The notes: a model not told the origin generated them from the letters alone. A DNA stretch of 64,000 nucleotides from Kitagawia praeruptora (GCA_037693485.1 CM075346.1:56167001-56231000), one strand, 5' to 3'. Shown: positions 1 through 10,928, numbered from the stretch's first letter. Numbers and translations are program-made.

Positions 1-249
1 AGGTTCACTCACGGGTTCCTCTTCTCCAGTTTGAAGGGCTTCTCGCGATATCATTTCTTCCAACTCAACCTCTTCGCGCCGGAGTTTTATGGCCTCCAAT
101 CTTAACTCGTCTGCCTTCTTCTACAAGGCTCGTCTTTTTGCTCCATGGGATCCTTCCGCTTCAGTGGCTTTTCCTTTGTCATTTTGTTGCCTTATTTCTT
201 TGGAAGTAGGAGTTTCTATATTGAGATTTTCGAAATCCTGAGGTAACAT
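1..249 (-). pseudogene. Ty3/gypsy gag, N-terminal fragment
   Basis: This is the start of a gag reading frame, read leftward from an ATG at 249 and leaving the window at position 1. The 83 codons give a hydrophilic, Lys/Glu-rich, probably helical peptide. An in-frame TAG at 121-123 (codon 43) breaks it, so the copy is probably dead. It lies directly inside the primer-binding site and 5' LTR of a minus-strand gypsy element, where gag should begin. I infer gag from position and composition; no capsid or zinc-knuckle motif is inside the window. Confidence 0.55.
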
Positions 250-272
250 GGTTCACAAAAGAAGCTTATACG

Positions 273-290
273 TTCCCACAGACGGCGCCA
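273..290 (-). promoter_or_regulatory. Primer-binding site of the gypsy element
   Basis: On the minus strand this reads TGGCGCCGTCTGTGGGAA, two bases inside the LTR end. TGGCGCC-type sites are usual primer-binding sites in plant gypsy elements and imply a tRNA with a 3' GGCGCCA end. It fixes the element's orientation as minus. Confidence 0.75.
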
Positions 291-292
291 AA

Positions 293-3200
293 TGTCAGGA
301 CTCGATTTATGCCTCGGACAAACCCATCTTCGGTATGCCATGAACAGGTATCAGTAGCTCCTGCAAAGAGAAGAATGTGAGGGTGTCACCCCCCGATTCA
401 CCGCCGGTGTGAGAATCAGTAAAATATAGTGGAAACGTAAGCGTAAAGCTTATGTAAATCAGTGTATCTTAGTGTGTGTGATTGTGTCTATCACCTGATA
501 ATTGTTGTCTATTTATACCGTTTTCAGGAGTAGCAATAATTGATTGTCCTCTTGATTCTCAGTTATGGAGGGCGATAAATATGGTGAAGCGTTACACTGA
601 CAACGGTCAACTGTTTTTACTGACTTCAGCTGGACTGATCGGATGGGCCTAACGGCTATAAGCCCAAAAGCTTATTGGAGTGTGTAATAACCCTAACTTT
701 TAGAATACTACAGTGCCTAAATGAATAGTAATTTTGAGGATTTAGGGAAATGGTATGTAGGTACCCTACAATGGAAACAGAAAATGAATAAACAGAAACC
801 ATATTAGTATTGTACACTGAAATTAAGTGACTCAAAATGATAATGGATTTCAGAAATTCCTGAATATGGACTTTAAGGATTTTCGATTTCGATTGAGACT
901 CTATTGAATGTGATATTAAAGAGTATAGAAATGTTAAAGGGTTTATATCTTGAGGAATAGTGAAGTTAGATTAAACCAAGGAGTGATCAAGTCAAGGAAA
1001 TGCCAAGGGAATTTAGATTGTTAAACGAGTTTGAGAATGCTTGAGAATCCGAGAGATAACCGGGAGAGCAACTTCTGAGAAAAAGAGAATATACCAAGGA
1101 TATTGGATCTAATACCTACTTGAGGATTAGAATCACCCTAACACATTAATATATGATGTGGGAAATGATAAAATATATTTAAGAGATTTACAAGAGAAAA
1201 ACCACTGAGACGATCGCAGAAATCGTTCGATGAATCAGATGACGAGAGAACTTTGTACAAAACCCAAACCAAAAGCCCAAATTCGGCCCAAACCAAGTAT
1301 GGAGCTGATATTAAGTGATATTAGTGTGCAAGAGAAGGAAGCCCCTTGGTGCAAATAAGAATAGGAAGGAAGGACTTGGATGCAAAGTGCTAGAAACCAA
1401 GGACTACCATGCAATTACTAATGGATCAACTTGTTTTAAGCTTTACACTTGACACCCTAGGATTGGTGGACTTCAAAAACACTTAATTAAAGGATAAGGA
1501 TCTGATGTAAAGAGATAGAAACAAGAGGATACATCATTATCCAAGAGAGAAAGCAAAGAAAACACAAAGAAACACACCATTCCACAAACTGTCCAGCAGA
1601 AACCAAAGGCAAAGTAAAATTCATATCTCCATTTATATCCATGATAAAATCACCAAATTTTAACCACAATCTCTCCAATACATGGGCATGATTCTCTCCA
1701 AATTTCATAGCAATCCAAGTAATATAGCCTAGTCAAATCCATGCTCAAAGTTGGAGAACCCAATCTGTCCAGTTTCTGTCCAGCGGAAAGATGGAGCTCA
1801 AAACCAAAGCTAGGAAGCTTTTTTTTTGGTGATCTATAGCTCAAATCAAAGCTTATACAGAGGCCAAGATGTGGTAAAAATTTGAGAGCCAAACTCTTAT
1901 TTTTCGATTTGTTATGATTTTTACAAAAGTGATGATGAATAGTAACCCTTAGAAACTAACTTTGTTTTTATGATTCCTTTAGTTGATTCAAGCTATTGTA
2001 AGGTTGATTAAGCATATTCAAAGGATTGTTAAGTGTTTTCAAGGCTTCAAGAAGGTATAAATGTCCTTACCCTTATTTATTTATAATGGATATTGAGTTG
2101 ATTAGTGATTTAGTGGTGTAAATGTTAAGATTATGATGTTTTATGTGTTTGTAAGTGATTAAAGTTGATTATGGAAGGAGTATGTGCTTGTAACCATGGT
2201 TGGTAAGATGACCACATGGTGTAGGTGATGGTGTATAAGGTGGATGATTGATTTGGAGGAGTTTGATTTTGGAAAGTATGAAAATATAGCCGTTATAATG
2301 TCCGATTTTCGTAAGACCAAGAAACTGCCCTGTTTTTGGACACTGTACCCGTACGGTAGGTTACTGTCCAGACCCCCAAGTGACCATGAGGAGATAGAGC
2401 TTGGTTTATAGATCGTTTTGATATGAAGTGCGTTAAAATCTGATGAACGGTTTAGGAGAAAAGTCAGTTTTAGTGAAAGACGTTCGAAAACCGAGAAACC
2501 GTAATTATGTTAACTTTGAGGCTATAACTACCATACATAGACATTTTTAAAAATTATAAAATTTTGGAATATGGTAGTAGGGTAGTCAAAGAAGCATTAA
2601 CAGTTGGCCTTATGGTAAAATTCGAAATCCATATTTTCTGAGAATTTTTAAAGTTAAGTGTGGTCGTTAGGGGAAATGGTGAAAACCCCTGAAACTTCGA
2701 TTGAGTTTCTAAATGGTTAAGTTCTTGAACCTTTAGGGTAATAGTGATACGTTAAACATATATTAAAGTGTCAAGGGTAATGTTATACAAGAGTGTAGTG
2801 AGTAAGAGATGTGGTATTCTAACGACGGTCCTTTTGTGTTTATAGAAACTCAGGAAGAGCCACGAGCCATACCGTCAGGATACCGAAACCGAGGCAAGAT
2901 CTTTTCTATCCCTACTTAGAAATTATTTATCTTCAAAGAAACTTGATTTCATGGAATATATATATGTGATGCTATTGTTACTATATTGTTAAGAATTTGT
3001 TTTCCTTGATTATTGATATTAAAAGGAGAGGTATATGAAGATGTACATGAATATGGATATGGATATGAGTATGAGATGGATATGGATATACATAGAGATG
3101 ATTATGCATAAAGTGAACATGCCTTATGGTTAAGAGTTATATTCAAGGAATGGTATCAGTTGTTATCTAGAGTTATATATAAAGGAATGGTATCAGTTAT

Positions 3201-4640
3201 TATCTAGGGTTATATGATTTATAATATTTTGTTAAAAATATTCTTTCTAAATGTTGTGACAGATATTATTGAGTATTATTTAATACTTCTAAAATAAATG
3301 GAATACTCTGTGTATACAAGAACATATTTGATTTCATCGAATATAGAAGAGATGTCTGAGTCATAATCAAAGTATTATGACATAAATATTTTAAAGGTGA
3401 TGATAAATGGAAATGGAAATGATATATGTGAAGGGAAATGTGAATGGAAATGGAAAATGTGAAATGGTATTTGTTAATGGAAAAGTGATTTGAAAAGGGG
3501 GATTGCAACAATAAGCGTAAGAGGCTGTGTGGTAGTGGCACAGTCCAGCATCCAATATTTAATTCCGGCCCAAGAGTGCCGAGGGAGGATGTAGTGGTGA
3601 ACCTTCCTCCTGGGGGATGGTGGAGAACCTACCTCCGTCTACCGGTAGTAAAAAGGACGGGTACGGAGGGCGACTGATCATCGTCCTTACGTATTCGGCA
3701 ACAGTGGAAATCCCCAACATTTTCTTTAAAGGAAAGAATTAAAAAATGGTTTTCAGATTTCTATAACTGAAAACAGAAAAGTGATATGAAAAGATGGAAT
3801 TACTGTTACAGATGAAGAGAAACTGATTTTATGTTAAATTATATAATCGTTGCATATGAAGGAAATGAGAAAATGATAATGAAAGATTTGTTCAAGTTTT
3901 CGTATTATCCTAGAAAAGTACACTGAGATGGTATATTGATTGTTATAGCATTCAAGAAGAGAAACTGATATTATATGATATTAGAAGTGAGACTGATGGA
4001 ATGATACTATATATTTCTTTTGTACAAGGATAATTGGAAAGTGTATATACATATTGAATGGAAATAAAATTCTTCCATAATAACTGAAGTTTGCTTTTGT
4101 CTATTATATATATATATATAATGGTTTATTTTCCTTTTATGTTAGTAAATAGAAATTATCTTGCTGAGCTATTTTAGCTCATTCTTGCTATTTATGTATT
4201 CAACAGCTAGGTACGCCGATACTCCGTACTACACCCCGGAAGAGTGTACGGGAAAGACGAACTTTTGAGAGAGTGTTGGCAACGATTCCCGAGGTAGCTA
4301 TCGGACGGTTGGGTATTGAAAAATTATGTACATTAAGTGTGTAAATTGGTGTAATAACTTTTGATTGTTGAAATGCTTCATGTCGAAGTATTATTCAACA
4401 ATGTATCTAAGTATGATCCTGGTTTGTAATAACTCCTTTAACGTTAAACTTTTAATATCGTGGTTGTTGTTCTCTGAGCATATGACTGGTGTGTGTGTGT
4501 ATTAATGCGGGGTCAACTGCATAAATGTTAAATGGAAAAAAAAAAGTTAAGGAGATATTGATATTGAATGGAAATTGGACCTTGACGGTCCGGATCCTTG
4601 ACCCCGGATTTGGGGCTGTCACAGAGTGGGCCCTCTGACA
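293..4640 (-). repeat. Gypsy 5' LTR, split by an insertion
   Basis: The LTR consists of 293-682 plus 4624-4640, about 400 bp in all, beginning TGTCAG and ending CTGACA. The interruption is the 683-4623 element with its 5-bp duplication GAGTG (678-682 and 4624-4628). The left piece contains TATA-like and GT-rich stretches, but no clear transcription start could be picked out. Confidence 0.7.
683..4623 (+). mobile_element. Solo-LTR-like element, 3.94 kb, no coding capacity
   Basis: The element starts TGTAATAACCC, ends GGGGCTGTCACA, and is flanked by a perfect 5-bp duplication GAGTG (678-682, 4624-4628). TG...CA ends with a 5-bp duplication are the mark of an LTR unit. No internal domain, primer site or polypurine tract separates two repeats, so a single giant LTR left by recombination is the simplest reading. 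The only open frames are short. Near the 3' end is the hairpin-like block CTTGCTGAGC...GCTCATTCTTG (about 4160-4190), shared with the elements at 32610, 48460 and 62567. A TA microsatellite lies at about 4106-4122. Confidence 0.75.
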
Positions 4641-4821
4641 GTACCAAACTAAGAAATATTTTCAAAAATGATGAAAGAATAAATATCCACCCATTTTTCT
4701 ATAATCCAATTTGAATTTCTTTAAAAGTTACAGAAGATTTGATTCAAAAATTTCTCCTATTTTCGTTTAAGCCCGACTCATGGGCCACAAACACATATTA
4801 GAACTGGTAAATTTTTGTTTT
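4641..4821. other. Unassigned spacer
   Basis: This AT-rich spacer lies between the gypsy LTR end and the copia element. The last five bases (4817-4821, GTTTT) are the target duplication of the copia element. I see no gene in it. Confidence 0.5.
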
Positions 4822-5028
4822 TGTTGTAATAAATTAGCTATATTATAAAATTAACTAGAGAAAGAGAGCAAAAGGTAGAGAAAGTAGTAGAGCAATTAGC
4901 TACTTCTGTCTATTTTTCTTTCTTCCGGGATTACATATATATAGCCAATGCAAGAGACAAACACAGCACACATTTCTTTACTTATCCTAACTTTACTATT
5001 TAATATAATTGACAATCACTTTACAACA
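4822..5028 (-). repeat. 3' LTR of the Ale-like copia element
   Basis: This 207-bp repeat runs from TGTTGTAAT to TTTACAACA and is nearly identical to 10336-10542. It is the 3' LTR because the element reads on the minus strand. It is bordered inside by a purine tract on the minus strand at 5029-5037. Confidence 0.93.
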
Positions 5029-5037
5029 CTCCCCTTT
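5029..5037 (-). promoter_or_regulatory. Polypurine tract of the Ale-like element
   Basis: On the minus strand this reads AAAGGGGAG and directly abuts the 3' LTR. This is the expected place and composition for the plus-strand primer of reverse transcription. Confidence 0.8.
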
Positions 5038-5156
5038 GATTGTCATTTTAGTACGGATCATAGATTGCCTCGTTAAAACCTTATCAAAGAAAAACCTAGT
5101 GGGATAAAAACTTTGATGAAGGAAAAAGAGTACAATCTCCCCTTGGAAGAAATTAA

Positions 5157-8100
5157 TCATTTACTGAAGTTTTGTTGCAACATATCCTTGAGTCGACGCA
5201 TTCCAATGTTATGTCGTAGTTTCCCGAATGTTGAATTCGGTAATGATTTTGTGAATAAGTCTGCAGGATTGTCACATGACCGAATTTGTTGTACATCAAT
5301 TTCACCATTCTTTTGAAGTTCATGAGTGTAGAAGAATTTTGGTGAAATGTGCTTCGTTCTGTCTCCTTTGATATATCCTTCCTTGAGTTGATCAATACAT
5401 GCAGTATTATCTTCAAACATAACAGTGGGATTTCTCGTGATATCTGGTAATCCACATGATTCTTGAATATTCTTGATGATAGACCGCAACCAAACACATT
5501 CTCTACTGGCTTCATGAATTGCAATTAGTTCTGAGTGATTTGATGAGGTTGCCACTATAGTTTGCTTTATGGATTTCCAAGAAATGGTTGTACCGCAATA
5601 TGTAAATACATATCCAGTTTGTGATTTGCCAAAATGAGGATCTGACAAATATCCAGCGTCTGCATATCCAATCAACTGAGATGTCGAGTTTTTCGGGAAG
5701 AATAACCCAAAATCAACTGTTCCACGAAGATAACGAAATATATGTTTGATCCCATTCCAATGTCTGTCCATTGGAGCAGAGCTAAACCTGGCCAATAAAT
5801 TCACAGCAAACGCAATATCCGGCCTTGTATTATTCGCAAGATACATTAGTGCACCAATTGCACAAAGATATGGAACTTCAGGACCAAGAACATCCTCATC
5901 ATCTTCTCTTGGTCGAAATGGATCTTTATCAGGTTCTAAAGATCTAACCACCATTGGAGTGGTCAAAGGATGAGATTTATCCATGTAAAATCTGCTCAAA
6001 ACTTTTTCCGTATACGTGGATTGGTGGAGGAAAATTCCCGATGACAAATGCTCGACTTGTATACCAAGACAATATTTTGTCTTTCCAAGATCTTTCATCT
6101 CGAATTCTGTCTTTAGATATATGACAACATCATCAATCTCTGTAGTTGTTCCTACAAGATTTAAATCATCCACATATACAGCAATGATCACAAAACCAGA
6201 TTGCGATTTCTTGATAAAAACGCATGGACAAATCGGATTATTAATATACCCATTCTTTTGTAAATAACGACTAAGTCTGTTATACCACATACGACCAGAT
6301 TGTTTCAGCCCATACAATGATCGTTGAAGTTTAATGGAATATATATGACGAGGTTTCTTAAACTCATCCATTTTCAACCCTTCTGGGATTTTCATAAAAA
6401 TTTCACTATCAAGTGAACCATATAGGTATGCAGTAACAACGTCCATAAGACGTGTCTCCAGTTTTTCATTAGATGCCATACCTATTATGAAACGAAAAGT
6501 AATTCCATCCATTACTGGAGAGTATGTCTCTTGATAATCAATGCCAGGTCTTTGAGAAAACCCTTGAGCCACAAGTCGGGCTTTATATCTCATTATCTCA
6601 TTCTTTTCATTTCGTTTTCTTATGAATACCCATTTATTTCCAACAGGGTTCACACCAATTGGTGTTTGGACAACAGGTCCAAATACTTCTCTTTTACGCA
6701 ATGAATTTAATTCTGTTTGAATTGCGTCTTTCCATTTAAGCCAGTCTTTTCTTCGACGACATTCATCCACACTTTGTGGTTCAGGATCAGAATTTATATC
6801 GACATCCAATGCCGCGGAATACACAAATACATCATCGATTATGGCTTTACTTCGATCCCATAATTTCATGTCATGCACATAATTTATTGAAATTTCATGA
6901 TTACTTAATCCCTCATCTTTAGGGACTAGAATCTCTTCAGGAGATAATACCACTTCAGGGGTATTTGCTACTTCTGGAGCATGTGCCACTTCAGGGGCAT
7001 TTTTCTTTGTTTTTCGTTTTCGTGGTGCAACATCTTTTGCACCGACCGGTCTACCACGCTTCAAGCGTGGATTTGATTCTGTAACCAACTCTTTTGATTT
7101 TTGAATTTGTACATCTATTCTAGCTGGAGTATTTACTGCAGGTATATGAGATTTTATAATTTTTCTAGAATCGTTAAATGCGTCAGGCATTTGGTTTGCG
7201 ATATTTTGCATATGAATAATTCTTTTAACTTCAATTTCACATTGACCGGTACGTGGATCTAGAAAATGTAATCCCGATGCATTCCATGTAATGTCAGGAT
7301 TAGCTTTATTCGAATATTTATCTCCCCCTAAAAGAGGAAACACTGATTCGTCAAAATGACAATCTGCATATCTCGCGGTAAATAAATCTCCAGTTAGTGG
7401 TTCAAGATATCTAATTATAGATGTCGAATCAAAACCAACGTAGATACCTATTCTTCTTTGAGCTCCCATCTTCGATCTCTGTGGTGGAGCAATCGGCACA
7501 TATACAGCACTTCCAAAATTTTTTAAGTGAGATATATTAGGAATTTGACCAAGTACTAATTGTAGTGGAGAATGTTTGTTGTAGGCAGTTGGTCTAATCC
7601 TAATAATATTGGCAGCGTGAAGTATTGCATGACCCCAAATGGATGTAGGTAATTTTGCTTTCAACAACAGTGGTCTTGCAATAAGTTGAAGTCTTTTGAT
7701 AGAGGACTCGGCTAATCCATTTTGTGTATGTACATGAGGAACTGGGTGTTCAACTGAGATCCCTACAGACATGCAATAGTCAACAAAAGTGGTAGATGTG
7801 AACTCGCCGGCATTATCTAAACGAATTGACTTAATGCAATGATCTGGGAATTGAGCTCGTAGTTTGATTATCTGGGCAAGTAATTTTGCAAAAGCATCAT
7901 TACGAGTTGAGAGAAGACAAACATGAGACCATCTAGTTGAGGCATCAATTAATACCATGAAGTACCTAAATGGACCAGAAGATGGGTGGATAGGCCCACA
8001 TATGTCCCCTTGGATTCTTTCAAGAAAATTTGGATTCTCAATCTGAACTTTAGTAGGAGATGGCCGAGTAATCAATTTTCCTAAAGAACATGATGAGAAA

Positions 8101-8654
8101 GGAAGGTCATTGCTTGAAAGAACTTTAAGATCTCTAAGAGGATGTCCAGTAGAATTCTCTATAATGCGACGCATCATAGAGACACCAGGGTGACCTAATC
8201 TTTCATGCCAAAGCGTAAATGATTTTGGGTCAACTAGTTTCGAAGCAATGACATTGTGTGACTCAATGGCTCTAATTTTCATCATATATAATCCTGAAGA
8301 AAGTGAGAGAAACTTTTCTAAGATTTTCTTTTTGCTAGAATTAGCTGAAGTGATAAGAAGATATTCTTTTCCAGCCTCGGAAGTAGTTTCGATGTGAAAA
8401 CTGTTGAGTCGGATATCCTTAAAACTTAGCAAATTTCTAGTAGATTTGTTGGAATATAAAGCATTTGGAATATGTATATGTGTACCATTAGGCAAGATGA
8501 AACTAGCTTTCCCAAAACCTTCAATTATATAGGATATACCAGATATAGTACCCACTGGCGCTTCAGTTTCGGTTAGATGGGTAAAATATGTTTTTCTTTG
8601 TAAAATTGTATGAGTTGTGCCACAATCAGCTATGCATATATCTTCAGAATCCAT
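5157..8654 (-). CDS. Copia Pol polyprotein (protease, integrase, RT, RNase H)
   Basis: This is an uninterrupted 1165-residue frame. The protease active site is near the N terminus as DCGTTH, where most families have DSG or DTG. The integrase follows with its HHCC-type finger (WHERLGH; the CxxC half reads SSCSLGK, so one cysteine is not evident) and a catalytic core with GDICGP, RLDNAGEF and GLAESSIKR as the D, D and E positions. Reverse transcriptase carries AVYVDDLNLVG, and RNase H carries GYADAGY and FEDNTACI. The first ATG at 8654 is in the gag frame but is separated from gag by a TAA and about 145 AT-rich bases (8655-8798). An AG at 8656-8657 precedes the ATG, so splicing could supply this start. 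Synthesis as a separate Pol is inference. Confidence 0.93.
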   Translation of the reverse strand: MDSEDICIADCGTTHTILQRKTYFTHLTETEAPVGTISGISYIIEGFGKASFILPNGTHIHIPNALYSNKSTRNLLSFKDIRLNSFHIETTSEAGKEYLLITSANSSKKKILEKFLSLSSGLYMMKIRAIESHNVIASKLVDPKSFTLWHERLGHPGVSMMRRIIENSTGHPLRDLKVLSSNDLPFSSCSLGKLITRPSPTKVQIENPNFLERIQGDICGPIHPSSGPFRYFMVLIDASTRWSHVCLLSTRNDAFAKLLAQIIKLRAQFPDHCIKSIRLDNAGEFTSTTFVDYCMSVGISVEHPVPHVHTQNGLAESSIKRLQLIARPLLLKAKLPTSIWGHAILHAANIIRIRPTAYNKHSPLQLVLGQIPNISHLKNFGSAVYVPIAPPQRSKMGAQRRIGIYVGFDSTSIIRYLEPLTGDLFTARYADCHFDESVFPLLGGDKYSNKANPDITWNASGLHFLDPRTGQCEIEVKRIIHMQNIANQMPDAFNDSRKIIKSHIPAVNTPARIDVQIQKSKELVTESNPRLKRGRPVGAKDVAPRKRKTKKNAPEVAHAPEVANTPEVVLSPEEILVPKDEGLSNHEISINYVHDMKLWDRSKAIIDDVFVYSAALDVDINSDPEPQSVDECRRRKDWLKWKDAIQTELNSLRKREVFGPVVQTPIGVNPVGNKWVFIRKRNEKNEIMRYKARLVAQGFSQRPGIDYQETYSPVMDGITFRFIIGMASNEKLETRLMDVVTAYLYGSLDSEIFMKIPEGLKMDEFKKPRHIYSIKLQRSLYGLKQSGRMWYNRLSRYLQKNGYINNPICPCVFIKKSQSGFVIIAVYVDDLNLVGTTTEIDDVVIYLKTEFEMKDLGKTKYCLGIQVEHLSSGIFLHQSTYTEKVLSRFYMDKSHPLTTPMVVRSLEPDKDPFRPREDDEDVLGPEVPYLCAIGALMYLANNTRPDIAFAVNLLARFSSAPMDRHWNGIKHIFRYLRGTVDFGLFFPKNSTSQLIGYADAGYLSDPHFGKSQTGYVFTYCGTTISWKSIKQTIVATSSNHSELIAIHEASRECVWLRSIIKNIQESCGLPDITRNPTVMFEDNTACIDQLKEGYIKGDRTKHISPKFFYTHELQKNGEIDVQQIRSCDNPADLFTKSLPNSTFGKLRHNIGMRRLKDMLQQNFSK

Positions 8655-8798
8655 TCTGTACGTGCATAATTAAAAGGAAACATAATTTATTCGATAGAAA
8701 CATAAGATATTACACAGTTCAAACAATACAATACACACCAAATATATTACATAGTTTTAAACAAGACAATATACACCAATACATAGTATTCTATGAAA
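8655..8798 (-). other. AT-rich gag-pol spacer
   Basis: These 144 bases separate the normal gag stop from the pol ATG, in the same frame as both. They contain a short internal duplication (GTGTATATTGTCTTG and GTGTGTATTGTATTG) and an AATAAA. They end in a pyrimidine-rich stretch followed by CAG just before the pol ATG. The layout would suit a gag-only transcript and a spliced pol transcript, but this is inference. Confidence 0.5.
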
Positions 8799-9797
8799 TT
8801 AATCTTCAGCTTCCCACATGGGAGTTTCATTTGGATCATTAGTGCTTATTCCACAAGATGTAATTATTGGGGAATTATCTATTTCATTGTTGGCGAAATT
8901 TGTTTCCACCATTTTTTCTTTTGATTTTATGGATGCTTGATATAGTTTAACAAAATATTCTGGGGTATAACAGTTTCATGACCAGTGTCCCTCCATTCCA
9001 CATTTAAAACATATATTATTAGTTTTTCCTCCTTGTGGTGCCTTTCCTTTGTTCTGTTTTTCAGCTTGCCACTTCTGGTGACTAGAGCCTTTATGAGGAC
9101 GAAAATTTCCGCGACCTCGACCTCGTCCACGGTATCGTCCTTGGCCTCGTCCACCTCTATACCCTCTTCCACGTACATTCTGCTGGAATGACATGTTATT
9201 TACTTCAGGTAAAGGGGCAGATCCCGTTGGACGAGATTGATGATTCTTAATCACCAATTCATGATTCTGCTCAGCAACAAGGAGAGTGGATAAAAGATCC
9301 CCGAACTTGGTGAATTTGCGCTCCCTATACATCTCTGCTAAGTTGATATTATTGGGATGAAAAGTTGATAAGGTTTTATCGATCTTTCTTTTTTCAGTAA
9401 CTTTTTCACCACACAAAATGAGCTTAGAACTTATTTTGAATAATGCAGAGCTATAATCCCGGACACTTTTGAAATCTTGAAGTCTAAGATTAGCCCAATC
9501 ATTTTCAGCTGCAGGTAGATAGACTAGTTTCTGATGATCGAACCTATCTTTTAAATTTTCCCATAAAATGCAAGGATCCTCGACTTCTAGGTACTCAGAT
9601 TTTAAATCTTCATGCATGTGGTGTCGGAGAAAAATAATAGAGGTAAATTTTTCTTCAGCCGTGGTTGTATTTGTTGATTTTATCGTTTCGCTCAATTTCT
9701 TTGAACCTTGGTGCAATTTTACATCTTGTACCCATGACAAATAATTATCCCCGGATATATCCAATGCGACGAATGATAGGTTAGTAAGGTTTGCCAT
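8799..9797 (-). pseudogene. Copia Gag with a stop in its zinc knuckle
   Basis: Gag of the Ale-like element starts at the ATG at 9797; an upstream in-frame ATG at 9878 adds an unconserved-looking leader. The 332-codon frame has a UBN2/retrotran-gag type N-terminal region with SGDNYLSWVQDV. An Arg/Gly-rich stretch (GRGYRGGRGQGRYRG) follows, then a CCHC knuckle beginning CFKCGMEGHWS. An in-frame TGA at 8976-8978 cuts the knuckle before its last Cys; reading continues open afterwards to a TAA at 8799-8801. The truncated product would keep the capsid part but lose the RNA-binding finger. With LTRs nearly identical, the stop is either very recent or was already present in the parent copy. Confidence 0.85.
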
Positions 9798-10335
9798 GCT
9801 AAATCTGAATTTCAACACAGAAAATATTAAACCTAAATAATTGATGTCAATATTACATACCAATTCTAGTTTTAACAAATATGCATAATTAATTTGTATA
9901 TCATTATTATCACATAATCATTTTTCGGACGTCTCCGTATATAGGTTATTACTGATGGATAAAATTACAATTAATATGTCAATAAAAGATTCATTTTATA
10001 GTCGATGGATTCATAAGTATCAACTCAATTTAATAGATGGTAAATCTACCGGCCCTATATATTAGACGGATGAACCGTTTAGATATATTGGGCGGATGTA
10101 TATGCAATTATACCGACCATATAAATAAAATCCCGTATAGTAGGCGGATTAACCGACCATGTAAATAAAATCCTGTATAGTAGGCGGATTAACCGACCAT
10201 TATATATTCAATTTTATAGTAGGTGGATTAACCGACCATATGAATTTAGATTTTATAGTAGGCAGCATAACTACGTTTAAACGTTTAATAAAAATTATAC
10301 CTTCTCAGTTCCGGCAGAGCTTCGTGCTGATAACG

Positions 10336-10542
10336 TGTTGTAATAAATTAGCTATATTATAAAATTAACTAGAGAAAGAGAGCAAAAGGTAGAGAAAGTA
10401 GTAGAGCAATTAGCTACTTCTGTCTATTTTCCTTTCTTCCGGGATTACATATATATAGCCAATGCAAGAGACAAACACAGCACACATTTCTTTACTTATC
10501 CTAACTTTACTATTTAATATAATTGACAATCACTTTACAACA
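10336..10542 (-). repeat. 5' LTR of the Ale-like copia element
   Basis: This 207-bp repeat matches 4822-5028 with about one difference (a T-to-C change in the CTATTTT run). Just inside, the minus strand reads CGTTATCAGCACGAAGCTC (10335 downward), the usual position of the primer-binding site. The outer flank GTTTT (10543-10547) is the target duplication. Confidence 0.93.
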
Positions 10543-10707
10543 GTTTTAGGAATAAAACATATCTTTTCTACTTTGAATATAATCCCAAATGTTTTCCAAT
10601 AACCTGTGCCATGGATGAGGTCGCACTTACTGACTACCAACAGTTCATTTTCTATCAGCTGTCTTTTGCAGAAGGTGCCTCAATTGTTTGAGTGATATAA
10701 TATGTTA

Positions 10708-10926
10708 TCCCTTCATCCCATCGAATTCTTTACATGGGGACGAGGGCCTAACACTTATTTTAATAATGTTCCTAAAAAGTATAGTTTCATAATTTTTTTT
10801 TCTAATTTAAATTTTTATTAAAAAAAAAAATTAAAAATAAGTTATGGAACTATACTTTATATACGCCTTAAAATACGTGTCAAACAATGTTGAAAACATA
10901 TAAAAAAATGAGTGGAAAAGAGGGAG
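10708..10926. mobile_element. Stowaway-like MITE (degenerate)
   Basis: A 219-bp element lies between TA dinucleotides (10706-10707 and 10927-10928). Its ends resemble the Stowaway terminus (TCCCTTCATCCC... and ...AAAGAGGGAG). The core is an AT-rich inverted repeat with AAAAAGTATAGTTTCATAA against TTATGGAACTATACTTTAT. Its length and core match the MITE at 15302-15521, so they belong to one family. It lies 0.5 kb downstream of the ACR gene. Confidence 0.7.
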
Positions 10927-10928
10927 TA

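Larger units (their letters stand above)
1..4640 (-). mobile_element. Ty3/gypsy LTR retrotransposon, 5' end only
   Basis: A minus-strand gypsy element enters the window with its gag start (1-249), primer-binding site (273-290) and 5' LTR (from 293). The LTR ends are TGTCAG at 293 and CTGACA at 4635-4640, an inverted pair. The LTR itself is only about 0.4 kb; the rest of the span is a 3.9 kb element inserted into it at 683-4623. The rest of the element lies to the left of the window, so lineage and completeness cannot be judged. Confidence 0.7.
4822..10542 (-). mobile_element. Ty1/copia retrotransposon, Ale-like, full length
   Basis: This is a complete 5.7 kb minus-strand copia element. It has two 207-bp LTRs (4822-5028 and 10336-10542) that differ at about one base by eye, and a perfect 5-bp duplication GTTTT (4817-4821 and 10543-10547), so the insertion is recent. 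The order PR-INT-RT-RNase H makes it copia. Short LTRs, a small Gag and the RT stretch LYGLKQSGRMWYNRL suggest the Ale lineage; that placement is provisional. Pol is open throughout, but gag has a stop in its zinc knuckle, so this copy would need Gag from elsewhere. Confidence 0.92.

Noticed and set aside
5153..6267. Extra frames overlapping copia pol on both strands
   Set aside because: They are shadows of the real pol frame, which has clear RT and RNase H motifs.
10331..10345. tRNA gene or fragment near retroelement primer sites
   Set aside because: Only primer-binding-site-length matches are present (also at 29171 and 56251); no tRNA cloverleaf was seen anywhere in the window.
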